A stretch of 64,000 nucleotides of DNA from Marinobacter caseinilyticus (GCF_011074955.1 NZ_WUQJ01000019.1:62001-126000), one strand, 5' to 3'. Counted from the stretch's first letter, positions 28,016 through 38,527 are shown. The notes: a model not told the origin generated them from the sequence alone. Made by a program: numbers and translations.

Positions 28016-29701
28016 TCACATTTCTTTGGGGGCGCTGACCCCCAGCAGATCAAGGCCATTGGCCAGTACCTGGCGGACGGCCAGGTATAGGCTGATTCGC
28101 GCATCCCGCAGTGCGGTGTCATCGATCAGTACTTTGTGGGCGTTGTAGTAAGTGTGAAAATGTCCCGCCAGCTCTCGCAAATAATGAGTCAGATGATGGG
28201 GCTCTCTCAGGTTGGCCGCGTTGCGAATCAATTCCGGATACTGGGCCAACTGGTTGGCAAGGTCTTTTTCTTCGTCCAGAGTCAGCAGAGACAGATCACC
28301 CACACACTCTTGAAAACCACGCTCTATACCGCTCTCTGATAGCTTGCGGAGCACGCTGCAAATGCGGGCGTGGGCATATTGGATGTAATACACTGGATTT
28401 TCATTGGTTTGCGAACGCGCCAAATCAATATCAAATGTCAGCTGTGAGTCCACACGCCGGGCAGCCAGGAAAAATCTCGTTGCGTCACAGCCGACTTCGT
28501 CGATCAGATCCCGCAGTGTAACGTAGCTTCCCGCCCGTTTGGATAATTTCACTTCTTCGCCCGACCGGGTGACCATTACCATTTGATGCAGGACGTAGTC
28601 CGGCCAGCCTTTCGGGATGCCCTCGTTGAGCGCCTGCAGCCCGGCCCGAACTCTGGTGACGGTGGAATGATGGTCGGCACCCTGTTCATTGATCACGGTG
28701 TTAAAACCCCGTTCCCACTTGTTCTGGTGGTAAGCGACATCTGGTAGAAAGTAGGTGTAGCCACCGTCTGTTTTGCGCATTACCCGGTCTTTATCGTCAC
28801 CAAACGCGGTGGTTTTGAGCCACAGCGCGCCGTCCTGTTCATAGGTGTAGCCATTGGCAATAAGGCGGTTGACCGTTTCCTCGACCTTGCCGCTGTCGTA
28901 AAGCGAGGATTCAAGGAAGTACACGTCAAATTCGACACCGAAAGCCTTCAGGTCCAGATCCTGTTCGCGGCGAAGGTAGGCAACGGCAAACGCCTGCAAG
29001 GCGTCCAGGTCGTCGGCATCGCCTACGGCCGTTACTTCGCGGTCATCAGCCGTAACGGTCTCCTTGGCCAGATAGGCTTGAGCGACATCATCAATGTAGT
29101 CACCCCGATAGCCATCTTTGGGCCACTTTTCATCATTGGGTGTCAGGCCCTTTGCCCTGGCCTGAACCGACAACGCCAGATTTTTTATCTGCACCCCCGC
29201 GTCGTTGTAATAAAACTCCCGTGTCACGTTGTACCCATTCGCTTCCAGCAGGCGGCTCAGGCAATCGCCTATCGCTGCGCCGCGGCCGTGTCCGACGTGC
29301 AGCGGCCCGGTCGGGTTGGCCGAGACAAACTCGATTTGGACGGAGGCGCCGTTACCGAAATTGTTGCGGCCATACTGTTCCGCGCGCGCCAGAATGTCGT
29401 TCACAACTTCAAAGCTGCTGGCGGTGCTCATGAAAAAATTAATGAACCCGGGCCCTGCAATTTCAATTTTATCCACGGCGCCAGACGCGGGCAGACGCGA
29501 AATCAGAGTTTCAGCCAACTGCCGTGGCGCGCAACCGGCCGCCTTTGCCGCAATTAAGGCGATGTTGCTCGCATAGTCGCCGTGAGCTTTGTCTTTGGTA
29601 TTGCCAACATTGGGGGTAAACGACTGGTTCGTCGGCAAGATGCCTTCGGACTGCAGGGTTGCCAGTGCAGATTCAAGCAGTTGGGTAACGGTGTCTTTCA
29701 T
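28016..29701 (-). CDS. argS: Arginyl-tRNA synthetase
   Basis: ArgS charges tRNA-Arg. The 561-residue class I synthetase has the N-terminal Add1 tRNA-binding domain. The HIGH motif follows as HVGHGRG within [19 protein letters not shown]. The KMSKS-equivalent is KLSKRAG in [15 protein letters not shown], and the C-terminal DALR anticodon-binding domain ends the protein. Length is normal. It is followed after 32 bp by the SPOR gene and preceded by priA on the same strand with a 255-bp gap. Confidence 0.98.
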   Translation of the reverse strand: MKDTVTQLLESALATLQSEGILPTNQSFTPNVGNTKDKAHGDYASNIALIAAKAAGCAPRQLAETLISRLPASGAVDKIEIAGPGFINFFMSTASSFEVVNDILARAEQYGRNNFGNGASVQIEFVSANPTGPLHVGHGRGAAIGDCLSRLLEANGYNVTREFYYNDAGVQIKNLALSVQARAKGLTPNDEKWPKDGYRGDYIDDVAQAYLAKETVTADDREVTAVGDADDLDALQAFAVAYLRREQDLDLKAFGVEFDVYFLESSLYDSGKVEETVNRLIANGYTYEQDGALWLKTTAFGDDKDRVMRKTDGGYTYFLPDVAYHQNKWERGFNTVINEQGADHHSTVTRVRAGLQALNEGIPKGWPDYVLHQMVMVTRSGEEVKLSKRAGSYVTLRDLIDEVGCDATRFFLAARRVDSQLTFDIDLARSQTNENPVYYIQYAHARICSVLRKLSESGIERGFQECVGDLSLLTLDEEKDLANQLAQYPELIRNAANLREPHHLTHYLRELAGHFHTYYNAHKVLIDDTALRDARISLYLAVRQVLANGLDLLGVSAPKEM

Positions 29702-29719
29702 GCTGTCGGATGACTCAGT

Positions 29720-29878
29720 TCATCGGGTATTGGGGGAGATTGATGTCGTGTTGACGCTTAAAGGCGGCATTATCCCGGAAACAAGGCCGGCAAGCAAAAG
29801 CACCGTAGCAAGTCGGGTGAGGCCGGCTACAGGGGGCAGCTCCGGCGCAGTCAATGATTCCGGGCGCGAGTGGGTCAT
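29720..29878 (-). CDS. Possible small membrane protein ORF (52 codons) between priA and argS
   Basis: In the priA-argS gap the minus strand holds an ATG-started frame of 52 codons ending in TGA at 29720-29722. Its middle (about residues 18-37, VAGLTRLATVLLLAGLVSGI) could span the membrane once. No good ribosome binding site precedes ATG 29878, and I know of no homologue. The frame stays open back to the priA stop codon without an earlier start. It may be a chance frame in GC-rich DNA. Confidence 0.22.
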   Translation of the reverse strand: MTHSRPESLTAPELPPVAGLTRLATVLLLAGLVSGIMPPLSVNTTSISPNTR

Positions 29879-29956
29879 AGGACGGAGGCCCTGGTCTGCT
29901 TTGATCCGGTTGAGACGGGCGGCGATTTGCGGTTGGACGTTGGCGAGGATGCGATG

Positions 29957-32125
29957 TTAGCCAGTCTCCAGTGGATCAACATCGACATGCCAGCGCAGTT
30001 GGTTGCTGGTCTTTTGTGACTCAAGGGCCTGGCAGAGACTGGACAATGCCCGGTTCAGGCGGGACTTGCTGTCGCAGAGGATGGTGAGTTGAGCCCTGTG
30101 CCGGTCTGCTCGGCGGGCTATGACCGCGGGAAGTGGGCCCCAGACGTCCAGAGGCTGGGCTTTCAGAAGTTCTTTGGCGCGATCGAGGAAGTCGATGCTG
30201 GCTTCCATCGTGCTGCTGTCAGCTCTGAGAATGGCCATCGCCCGGAATGGCGGGAAACCACCGGTGGCACGTTCCTCCACCATGTGGTCCGCCAGGGGAA
30301 GATAGTGTCCGTCGGCCAGTTGGCGCAGCATCGGGTGGTCGCTGTGGCAGGTTTGCACTATGACCTGGCCTGCCAGTTCACCCCGACCCGCCCGGCCACT
30401 GACCTGCAAGAGAGTCTGAATGAGCTGCTCGGGTGCGCGAAAGTCGACACTGAATAATCCGCCGTCGGCATTCACCACGATCACCAGAGTGACGTTCGGA
30501 AAGTCATGACCTTTGGCCAGCATTTGAGTACCCACCAGTACACAGGGTTGTCCCGTATTGACGGTTTTCAGGATGGATTGAATGCTGCCTTTTCGCTGGG
30601 TGCTGTCTCGGTCTACCCGAATCACCGGAGTATCCGGAAACTGCTGAGTCAGGATATCTTCCGTACGCTCGGTACCCTGTCCGACCGGCTTGAAGGCGTG
30701 GCTCTGGCATTGGGGGCACTGTTCGGTAGCCGCCATTTGGAACTCGCAGTGATGACATCGCATGGCGCGATCCTTGCGATGGTAGGTCAGCCGAGTGTCG
30801 CAGCGAGGGCATTCGACCATGTGGCCGCAGTCAAAGCACATCATGACCGGCGCGAAACCGCGGCGGTTGACGAACACCAGTGCTTGTTGGCCGGACTCAA
30901 GGCAATCTCGGACAGCCTTGAGCGCGGGCGCCGCAAGCCCGCCCTCAAGCGGGCGGCTGCGTATATCCAGCAGCTTGATTGTCGGAGGTTGGGCGTTGCC
31001 CGCGCGCTCCTCCAGTTTGATCAGGCGATATTTGCCCGAACGAGCGTTGTGTAGGGACTCCAGTGACGGTGTGGCAGAGCCCAGAATGATTGGACACTGG
31101 TTGAGGCGGGCTCGATACACCGCCAGATCCCGTCCCGAATAACGGAACCCTTCCCCTTGCTTGTAAGAGCTGTCGTGCTCTTCGTCAACAATGATCGTGC
31201 CCAGATGAGTAAATGGCAGCAATGCAGCCGACCGGGTGCCAATCACCGTGACGGGTTCGCCCTCGCGAATTCTGAGCCAGGTATCCAGGCGTTCACTGTC
31301 ATTGAGTGACGAGTGCCATACCACAATATCAGAGCCGGAATACCGCCGAAAACGACTGACGGTTTGAGGTGTCAGATTGATTTCAGGCACCAGTACCAGC
31401 GCCTGCTGGTGATGCGGGAGATATTTTTGGAGGTAGTGAAGGTAGATTTCGGTTTTACCGCTGCCGGTAATTCCGTAGAGCAGAGAGGCGCTGAATCCGA
31501 GTTCCGGCGAGGGGAGCTGATCAAACGCTTCCGTTTGCGCACCGGACAAGGTAGGTAATGCAAACGGTGCCTCGGATGGTTGTGGCGGCATCGCCTGGTC
31601 GGTCGCAGATACCAGCCCTTTATTGGCCAGGGAGGTCAACTGGGCGCGGGTGAATCCGGCTTGTGTGATGGCCGACGTTTCCCTCGGGGTAGTTTGGGTG
31701 GATAGCCAATCGATTAGCGCCTTCAGCCGGACCGCGTTGGCGGGCAGGTTGGCGAGGGTGTTCTCGATCAGTTGCCAATGGGTTTTTGTCGCCCGCTCAG
31801 CCGGTCGTCCTTTGCGCAGGGGCGGCGGCATGGCCATGAACAGGCATTCGCCGAGAGGGTGCTGGTAATAGTTGGCCGCCCATGTCAGAAGCGACAGGGT
31901 TTCAGGCGGTAGCGCAGGCCAATGCTCGTAGGCAGATTGCACTGTCTTCAGAGTGATGCCCGGCGGCGGATGCGCGTCGACTTCGGCGACCACCCCTGTT
32001 GCGATCTGTCGCCCGAACGGAATGCGGACTCTTTGCCCGGCAGTCAGGGACAGACTTTCCGGTGTCTGGTAATCAAAGAGTTTACGGACAGGGCGGGCCA
32101 ACGCAATTCGGACTGATCGAGTCAA
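29957..32125 (-). CDS. priA: Primosomal protein N' (replication restart helicase PriA)
   Basis: PriA recognises stalled forks and D-loops and loads the replisome. The 722-residue protein has the N-terminal 3'-DNA-binding domain (RIALARPVRKLFDYQTP). Helicase motifs I (GITGSGKTEIYL) and II (VDEEHD) follow, then a zinc-binding region with paired cysteines (CFDCGHMVECPRCDTRL and CHHCEFQM, CPQCQ). The C-terminal helicase motifs include LVGTQMLAKGHDFPNV and QVSGRAGR. Length is normal. It is divergent from rpmE, with 231 bp between them. Confidence 0.97.
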   Translation of the reverse strand: MTRSVRIALARPVRKLFDYQTPESLSLTAGQRVRIPFGRQIATGVVAEVDAHPPPGITLKTVQSAYEHWPALPPETLSLLTWAANYYQHPLGECLFMAMPPPLRKGRPAERATKTHWQLIENTLANLPANAVRLKALIDWLSTQTTPRETSAITQAGFTRAQLTSLANKGLVSATDQAMPPQPSEAPFALPTLSGAQTEAFDQLPSPELGFSASLLYGITGSGKTEIYLHYLQKYLPHHQQALVLVPEINLTPQTVSRFRRYSGSDIVVWHSSLNDSERLDTWLRIREGEPVTVIGTRSAALLPFTHLGTIIVDEEHDSSYKQGEGFRYSGRDLAVYRARLNQCPIILGSATPSLESLHNARSGKYRLIKLEERAGNAQPPTIKLLDIRSRPLEGGLAAPALKAVRDCLESGQQALVFVNRRGFAPVMMCFDCGHMVECPRCDTRLTYHRKDRAMRCHHCEFQMAATEQCPQCQSHAFKPVGQGTERTEDILTQQFPDTPVIRVDRDSTQRKGSIQSILKTVNTGQPCVLVGTQMLAKGHDFPNVTLVIVVNADGGLFSVDFRAPEQLIQTLLQVSGRAGRGELAGQVIVQTCHSDHPMLRQLADGHYLPLADHMVEERATGGFPPFRAMAILRADSSTMEASIDFLDRAKELLKAQPLDVWGPLPAVIARRADRHRAQLTILCDSKSRLNRALSSLCQALESQKTSNQLRWHVDVDPLETG

Positions 32126-32267
32126 GTGAGCTCCGGCCTTGTGATGTTCGGTTTCTACTTCGGTAAATGCGGATGTTCCGTAAACATCAGTGCTTGCGGA
32201 AACGGCACGTTGTCAGTAAGATTCGCGGTCTAATTGTGACGGGGCATGATTGTGCCCTGTCTTCCCG

Positions 32268-32282
32268 ATTGTTTCAAACGAT
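32268..32282. promoter_or_regulatory. Operator-like palindrome upstream of rpmE
   Basis: ATTGTTTCAAACGAT is a near-perfect odd palindrome (ATyGTTT-n-AAACrAT) in the 231-bp priA-rpmE intergenic region, about 75 bp upstream of the rpmE start. A possible extended -10 (TGTTAATGT, 32303-32311) lies downstream of it, so a bound repressor or activator would be well placed. I cannot assign a regulator. Confidence 0.35.
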
Positions 32283-32356
32283 GCGGTGCCTGACATCCTC
32301 AGTGTTAATGTTCTGGGTTGATGATCGGGTAGCGGCATGACCGATAGAGGTTCGCC

Positions 32357-32578
32357 ATGCAAGAAGGTATTCACCCTAAGTACGCAGAAATTACTGCCAC
32401 CTGTAGCTGCGGCAATGTCATCAATACGCGTTCAACCATTGGCCGCGATTTGCAGCTGGATGTTTGTTCACAGTGTCATCCTTTCTACACTGGCAAGCAG
32501 AAGGTCATGGACACCGGCGGTCGTATCGATCGGTTCCAGAAGCGCTTTGGTGGCCGGATCGCAGCCAAAAAAGACTGA
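32357..32578 (+). CDS. rpmE: 50S ribosomal protein L31 (zinc-binding C+ form)
   Basis: The 73-residue protein begins [12 protein letters not shown] and has the zinc ligands Cys16, Cys18, Cys37 and Cys40 (CSC and CSQC). It is therefore the zinc-containing paralogue rather than YkgM, which lacks the cysteines and replaces it under zinc starvation. The HPFYTGKQK block is conserved. AGAGG lies 8 nt before the ATG. A strong terminator follows 15 bp after the stop, so rpmE is monocistronic. Confidence 0.98.
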   Translation: MQEGIHPKYAEITATCSCGNVINTRSTIGRDLQLDVCSQCHPFYTGKQKVMDTGGRIDRFQKRFGGRIAAKKD

Positions 32579-32593
32579 TCCGAACACGTCAGC

Positions 32594-32622
32594 AAAAAGG
32601 CGCCCTTCAGGGCGCTTTTTTT
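32594..32622 (+). terminator. Rho-independent terminator of rpmE
   Basis: The stem GCGCCC (32600-32605) / GGGCGC (32610-32615) with a TTCA loop is extended by A-T pairs and followed by seven T (32616-32622). An A-rich stretch on the 5' side (32594-32598) could make it work in both directions. Confidence 0.93.
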
Positions 32623-32679
32623 ATGTTTGGAATTTAACATCTTTGACGGTTTTGCTGGTCATAGAATGCTCAGCAACCC

Positions 32680-32708
32680 TTGTTTGCGCCCCGCCTTCGC
32701 GCCATAAT
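32680..32708 (+). promoter_or_regulatory. Candidate sigma-70 promoter of the malic enzyme gene
   Basis: TTGTTT (32680-32685) and CATAAT (32703-32708) are spaced by exactly 17 bp, matching 4 and 5 of 6 consensus bases respectively. Transcription would begin near 32715, at the first base of the structured leader described next. It lies just past the rpmE terminator. Confidence 0.6.
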
Positions 32709-32714
32709 GTCGCG

Positions 32715-32824
32715 CTCTCGCTAACCTTAGGGTTGGCGGGTTACGAGAGAACAGCGTCGGCAAATACATAAAAGCCCATGGTTAGGGTCGCGAAAGCGCC
32801 GACCTAAAGGTAGTGATGGCCGAC
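32715..32824 (+). ncRNA. Structured 5' leader of the malic enzyme gene (candidate cis-regulatory RNA)
   Basis: Three helices can be drawn by eye. (1) CTCTCG (32715-32720) plus TAACC (32722-32726) pairs with GGTTA (32739-32743) plus CGAGAG (32744-32749): 11 pairs with one bulged C. (2) GTCGGC (32756-32761) pairs with GCCGAC (32819-32824), closing a domain. (3) Inside it, TTAG-GTCG-CG (32782-32792) pairs with CG-CGAC-CTAA (32797-32807), 10 pairs with two single-base bulges and an AAAG loop. GTCGGC can instead pair with GCCGAC at 32798-32803, and CTAACC can pair with GGTTGG (32731-32736), so mutually exclusive folds exist. It lies between a promoter and the coding region with 47 nt to the start codon. 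I cannot match it to a known riboswitch class. Confidence 0.5.
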
Positions 32825-32871
32825 AACAACGTATCTCCGTCCCTTTTAACGTGACAAACGGAACAGTGGCA

Positions 32872-34137
32872 ATGTCTCAAGATCTGAAAGCAGCAGCCCT
32901 TGAATATCACGCCAAGCCGCGGCCTGGTAAGCTGAGTGTTGAAATCACCAAGCCTACCCAAACGTCTCGCGACCTTTCTTTGGCATACAGTCCTGGGGTT
33001 GCAGAGCCGGTCCGCGAGATCGCGAAAGACCCCGAGAACGCATACAAATACACGGGTAAGGGTAACCTTGTCGCCGTTATCTCTGATGGCACGGCGATTC
33101 TGGGACTCGGAAACCTGGGGCCGCTGGCCAGCAAGCCGGTGATGGAAGGCAAGGGCGTGCTATTTAAACGCTTTGCTGGCATTGATGTGTTTGATATCGA
33201 AGTTAACTCCGAAAGCCCGCAGGCATTCATCGAAACGGTAGAGCGCATAGCGGACACTTTTGGCGGCATTAATCTGGAAGATATCAAGGCGCCAGAGTGC
33301 TTCGAAATTGAACGTGCACTGATCGAAAAGTGTAGCGTTCCCGTGTTTCATGATGATCAGCACGGCACTGCAATCGTGACGGCTGCGGGCATGCTCAATG
33401 CTCTGGAGTTGCAGGGAAAAACTCCGGAATCAGCAAAGGTTGTATGCCTGGGCGCTGGTGCGGCAGCCATTGCTTGTATGAAGCTGCTGGTTAGTTGCGG
33501 CATCAAGTCTGAGAACATTTACATGCTGGATCGCAAGGGTGTCATCCACTCGGGTCGAGATGATCTCAACCAGTATAAGGCCATGTTCGCCAATGAAACG
33601 GACAAGCGCACCCTGGAAGATGCAATTGATGGTGCGGACGTATTCTTGGGGCTTTCCGGCCCTGACCTGTTCCCGGTTGAGTGCCTGAAAAAGATGGCGC
33701 CAAAGCCCATCGTGTTTGCGTGCTCCAACCCTGACCCGGAAATTAGTCCGGAGCTCGCATTGGCCGCGAGAGACGACCTGATTATGGCAACTGGTCGCTC
33801 GGATTACCCGAACCAGGTCAACAACGTTCTTGGTTTTCCTTTCATCTTCCGTGGCGCTCTTGATGTTCGGGCTACTGCGATCAATGAAGAGATGAAAGTG
33901 GCTGCGGTGAACGCGATCCGTGAACTGGCCAAGATGCCGGTGCCTCAAGAGATTTGCGAAGCTTACGGTGTCGAGAGCTTTGAGTTCGGTCACGAATACA
34001 TCATTCCGAAGCCGATGGACGTTCGGTTGCTGAATGTTGTGCCCGCGGCAGTTGCACGTGCAGCGGTTGACTCCGGTGTTGCTCGGAACCCGTACCCTGC
34101 GCATTACCCGCTGACGTCTATGGACGACATCAAGTAA
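32872..34137 (+). CDS. Malic enzyme, short form without phosphotransacetylase domain
   Basis: The enzyme oxidatively decarboxylates malate to pyruvate, yielding NAD(P)H. ATG 32872 gives 421 residues beginning MSQDLKAAALEYHAKPRPGK. Conserved blocks are SLAYSPGVAEP, KGNLVAVISDGTAILGLGN, the metal site in EDIKAPECFEIE and VFHDDQHGTAIV. The dinucleotide-binding GAGAAAIACMKLL and SGRSDYPNQVNNVLGFPFI-like region follow. It lacks the C-terminal phosphotransacetylase-like domain of MaeB, making it the stand-alone type. Coenzyme preference cannot be decided with certainty. It has its own promoter and a structured leader, and a strong bidirectional terminator follows. Confidence 0.94.
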   Translation: MSQDLKAAALEYHAKPRPGKLSVEITKPTQTSRDLSLAYSPGVAEPVREIAKDPENAYKYTGKGNLVAVISDGTAILGLGNLGPLASKPVMEGKGVLFKRFAGIDVFDIEVNSESPQAFIETVERIADTFGGINLEDIKAPECFEIERALIEKCSVPVFHDDQHGTAIVTAAGMLNALELQGKTPESAKVVCLGAGAAAIACMKLLVSCGIKSENIYMLDRKGVIHSGRDDLNQYKAMFANETDKRTLEDAIDGADVFLGLSGPDLFPVECLKKMAPKPIVFACSNPDPEISPELALAARDDLIMATGRSDYPNQVNNVLGFPFIFRGALDVRATAINEEMKVAAVNAIRELAKMPVPQEICEAYGVESFEFGHEYIIPKPMDVRLLNVVPAAVARAAVDSGVARNPYPAHYPLTSMDDIK

Positions 34138-34153
34138 CGCGCGAATTGCGAAC

Positions 34154-34184
34154 AAAAAAACCGGCGAAATACGCCGGTTTTTTT
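34154..34184. terminator. Bidirectional Rho-independent terminator between the malic enzyme gene and ponA
   Basis: Seven A (34154-34160), CCGGCG (34161-34166), an AAATA loop, CGCCGG (34172-34177) and seven T (34178-34184) form a perfect 13-bp stem. It lies between convergent genes and can terminate transcription on either strand. Confidence 0.95.
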
Positions 34185-34236
34185 GTACCTGTTAATGCCA
34201 GGCTGACGTAGATGCTGGCCACCGGTAACCCGCTGG

Positions 34237-36714
34237 TTAGAAAATATCCTGTGGCAAGCTGCCGTCGTCACCATCCGTGTCAGCGCTTCCGTTGTCACTG
34301 ATGTCCAGCGGTGCCGGCGCGTCTTCTTCCCGGAATAGTTCGAACACGGCGTCGGATTGCCCGGGTCTGGCTCGCTGCCCGGTCTCCGGGTCGATCCTGA
34401 TGCTGACGATGCCATTCGGTTGCGGCATAAAGGATCTGGATTTGCCTTTCATGGCAACGGTCATGTAATCCAACCAAACCGGTAAGGCTGCCTTGGCGCC
34501 ATATTCGCCACGTCCCAGCGGGGTAGGTTGGTCAAAGCCGACCCATGCGGTCGCGGCAGTGTCGTAATTGAAGCCTGAAAACCAGGTGTCCCGTTGTTCG
34601 TTCGTGGTGCCAGTCTTGCCGCCAATGTCATCTCTGCCCAGCGCTAGCGCTCTGCGGCCTGTGCCTCGTGTGATCACGTCCCGCAGCATGGAGTGCAGAA
34701 TGTATACGGCACGCTCATCCGCCAATCGCCGGGCTACCCTTGTCGTAGGCGCGTCGGTCGACGCCTGGGATGTCTCTTGCTCCAGGGTATCGCACTTGTC
34801 GTCACAGAGGACGACCGTGGGTGCTTCGTAAAGGGTGTTGTTCTGGCTGTCCTGTATCGACTGTATAAGGTAAGGGGTTACATCGTAGCCACCGTTGGCA
34901 ATAACCGCGAACCCCCGGGCGACGTCCATAGGCGTCAGGTTGCCGCTGCCAAGGGCCAGTGAAAGGTCACGGGGCATTCCGGCTGTGCTGACTTTCAGCT
35001 GATCTAAGTAGTCAATGGTGTTGTTGATGCCTACGTCGCGCAGCAGTCGAATGGATACCAGGTTGCGTGATCGATACAGTGCTTCGCGAAGCCGGGTTGG
35101 GCCGTAAAACTGACCTGAGGAATTCTGCGGTCGCCATGTGGTTTCAAGATCCAGGTCGTCAAACACAATGGGCGCATCGTTGAATATCGTTGCCGGTGTC
35201 ATGCCTTTTTCCAACGCGGCGAGGTAGAGGAAGGGCTTGAAATTGGAGCCGGGCTGCCGCCGCGCCTGAGTAGCGCGATTGTATTTTGTTTGGCTGAAGC
35301 TGTAGCCACCGGTGAGTGCTTTGATGCCCCCAGTCTTGGCGTTCAGCGATATCAGGGCGCCCTGGATGTTGGGAGCCTGTGATAATGTGACGCTCGTAGT
35401 AGCTGTTTCTGAATCGCCAGAGTCTTCTGGGCGCTCACTGATTCCGGATGTCCCGGAAGAGGCGCTGGGCTGCTCGCGTTGAACGTAAACGACATCCCCG
35501 CGCGTAACCACGTCGGCGGGCGTCTTGGGTTCGGGTCCCAGTAAGTCCTCCGTCTTGTGGCGACGGGCCCAGGCCATCGTTTCAAATGGCATGACCAGTT
35601 TCCCCAGATGTCGAGAAAACAGCGTCGCCTTGTCCTCGCTCAAAGCGGTTACCACCGCAGGGTACAGCGACTCCAGGCGCTGGTAGTTCGAGAGTGCTTG
35701 GCTGAGATCGCCGGACTCAAGCGCCTTGTCCTCGATTCGGCCAATCGGTCCACGAAACCCATGCCGTTGGTCATACGCTTCCAGGCCGGCACGCAGTGCG
35801 TCAGTGGCGGCTTGCTGATCTCGGCTATCCACCGTTAGCGTTACTCGATAGCCATCGGTATAGGCGGCATCGCCATACCTTGAAACGATTTCTGACCGCG
35901 CCATTTCCGCCACATAATCGGCATCCACCTCTGTCGAGGCGCCATGGTAAGTCGCCGTGACGGGCGCGTTGCTGGCAAGTTGGAAGGCGTCCGGAGTTAT
36001 ATAGCCGAGGTCTCGCATACGGCCAAGAATCCAGTTCCTGCGAACGAGCGCGCGCTCAGGGTTGGCAATAGGGTTGTAGGCAGATGGTGCTTTCGGGAGC
36101 GTGGCGAGCATGGCCATTTGCGCCAGGCTGAGTTCGTTAACGCTTTTGTCATAGTAGACTTCTGCTGCCGACTCTATGCCGTAAGCTCGATTACCGAGGT
36201 AAATCTTGTTGAGGTACAGCTCCAGAATCTGGTCTTTTGGAAGTTCACGCTCTATCTGAAGTGCCAGAAGTATCTCGTTGAACTTGCGAATGAAGGTGCG
36301 ATCACGTGACAAAAAGTAATTTTTTGCAACCTGCATTGTGATCGTACTGCCTCCCGATTGGATTTCGCCGGTAGTGACCAGTTCGATTGCAGCCCGCAGT
36401 AGGCCTTTAAAGTCGACGCCAATGTGTTCGTAAAAACGGCTGTCTTCTGCGGCTAGAAAGGCATGTAACTGAATTGTAGGGATCTGTTCTATTGTGACCG
36501 GTGCCCTTCTCTTTTCACCGAATTCTGCTATTAATCTGTTGTCCGCGCTGAAGACCCTGAGAGGGGTCTGTAGCCGGATGTCCATCAGTTGATCGACAGA
36601 AGGAAGTCCTGGTCTCAAGTAAAGGTAGAAACTGGAAACCATGATTATGGCTAAGCTTGTACCCGTGAGAAAAAACCAGGCAAGAATGCGAGATGTTCGG
36701 AAGATTCGGGACAT
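34237..36714 (-). CDS. ponA: Penicillin-binding protein 1A (bifunctional peptidoglycan synthase)
   Basis: Also called mrcA. The 825-residue class A PBP has an N-terminal membrane anchor (ILAWFFLTGTSLAIIMVSSF). The GT51 transglycosylase domain follows with EDSRFYEHIGVD (catalytic Glu) and GGSTITMQVAKNYFL. The transpeptidase has the active Ser in PGSNFKPFLYL (S-x-x-K), then SRN and KTGTTN. An OB-like insert around residues 300-420 is typical of PBP1A, and the acidic C-terminal tail is low complexity. It is divergent from pilM, with 185 bp between, as in pseudomonads. Confidence 0.97.
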   Translation of the reverse strand: MSRIFRTSRILAWFFLTGTSLAIIMVSSFYLYLRPGLPSVDQLMDIRLQTPLRVFSADNRLIAEFGEKRRAPVTIEQIPTIQLHAFLAAEDSRFYEHIGVDFKGLLRAAIELVTTGEIQSGGSTITMQVAKNYFLSRDRTFIRKFNEILLALQIERELPKDQILELYLNKIYLGNRAYGIESAAEVYYDKSVNELSLAQMAMLATLPKAPSAYNPIANPERALVRRNWILGRMRDLGYITPDAFQLASNAPVTATYHGASTEVDADYVAEMARSEIVSRYGDAAYTDGYRVTLTVDSRDQQAATDALRAGLEAYDQRHGFRGPIGRIEDKALESGDLSQALSNYQRLESLYPAVVTALSEDKATLFSRHLGKLVMPFETMAWARRHKTEDLLGPEPKTPADVVTRGDVVYVQREQPSASSGTSGISERPEDSGDSETATTSVTLSQAPNIQGALISLNAKTGGIKALTGGYSFSQTKYNRATQARRQPGSNFKPFLYLAALEKGMTPATIFNDAPIVFDDLDLETTWRPQNSSGQFYGPTRLREALYRSRNLVSIRLLRDVGINNTIDYLDQLKVSTAGMPRDLSLALGSGNLTPMDVARGFAVIANGGYDVTPYLIQSIQDSQNNTLYEAPTVVLCDDKCDTLEQETSQASTDAPTTRVARRLADERAVYILHSMLRDVITRGTGRRALALGRDDIGGKTGTTNEQRDTWFSGFNYDTAATAWVGFDQPTPLGRGEYGAKAALPVWLDYMTVAMKGKSRSFMPQPNGIVSIRIDPETGQRARPGQSDAVFELFREEDAPAPLDISDNGSADTDGDDGSLPQDIF

Positions 36715-36890
36715 TTTTTTCTGACAACTGTTGGATATAGGTCTATCATTTGAGAAATTGCTTTAGGAACGACGGGCTTGCTTCGTCACTACAACGCCTC
36801 TCCAAGTATTGATCAGGCATTGTAGACGTAAAGTAGAAAAAATTCTCTTAAATAAAAATCACATAACCGGGTGCATGTAACCAGGTATAG

Positions 36891-37963
<1,073 letters not shown>

Positions 37964-37964
<1 letters not shown>

Positions 37965-38527
37965 TGGCAAAAATTAACCTTCGGCCCTGGCGTGAAGAAC
38001 TCAGAGCTGAGAAGCAACAGCAGTTTGTCGTTATGTTGCTGGGGGCGGCTATTGTCGCTGCGGGTATGGCGTTTCTCTGGAAGTCCGACCTGGACAGTAA
38101 AATCGCATACCAGGAGTCTCGCAACGCTTACATTCAGACGGCGACCAAGCAGTTGGAAAGCCAGATAAAAGAGATAGAAGACCTGAAGCGCAAACGGGAT
38201 GAACTGTTGGCGCGGATGCGCGTTATTCAGGATCTGCAGGGCAAACGCCCGGTCATTGTGCGTGTTTTCGATGAGCTGGTTCGGACGCTTCCGGAAGGCC
38301 TGTATTACACGGATCTCAAGCGGGCTAACGACAAGGTCAGCATCGTAGGTATGGCGGAGTCAAACAGTCGAATATCTGCACTGATGCGGCAGTTTGAAAC
38401 CTCGGATTGGTTTAAGGAACCTGACCTTTTCGATGTGGCTTCCGTCGATGACGCGCGAGCAGGTTACAGCAAGTTCACTCTATCGGTGAGTCAGCAGACG
38501 CCCGAGCTGAAAGCGGAGGATAAGTGA
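37964..38527 (+). CDS. pilN: Type IV pilus alignment protein PilN
   Basis: The 187-residue bitopic inner-membrane protein starts MAKINLRPWREE; the INLRPWR-type tail is the PilM-binding motif (INLLPWR in most relatives). One membrane helix follows (FVVMLLGAAIVAAGMAFLW), then a coiled coil (about 50-85) and a periplasmic ferredoxin-like domain. PilN heterodimerises with PilO to connect PilM to the PilP-PilQ channel. It overlaps pilM by one base and pilO by one base. Confidence 0.97.

Noticed and set aside
32750..32824. Malic enzyme leader as a c-di-GMP-I (GEMM) riboswitch
   Set aside because: Fragments such as GGCAAA and GCGAAAGC recall it, but the order of helices and the tetraloop-receptor elements do not fit.
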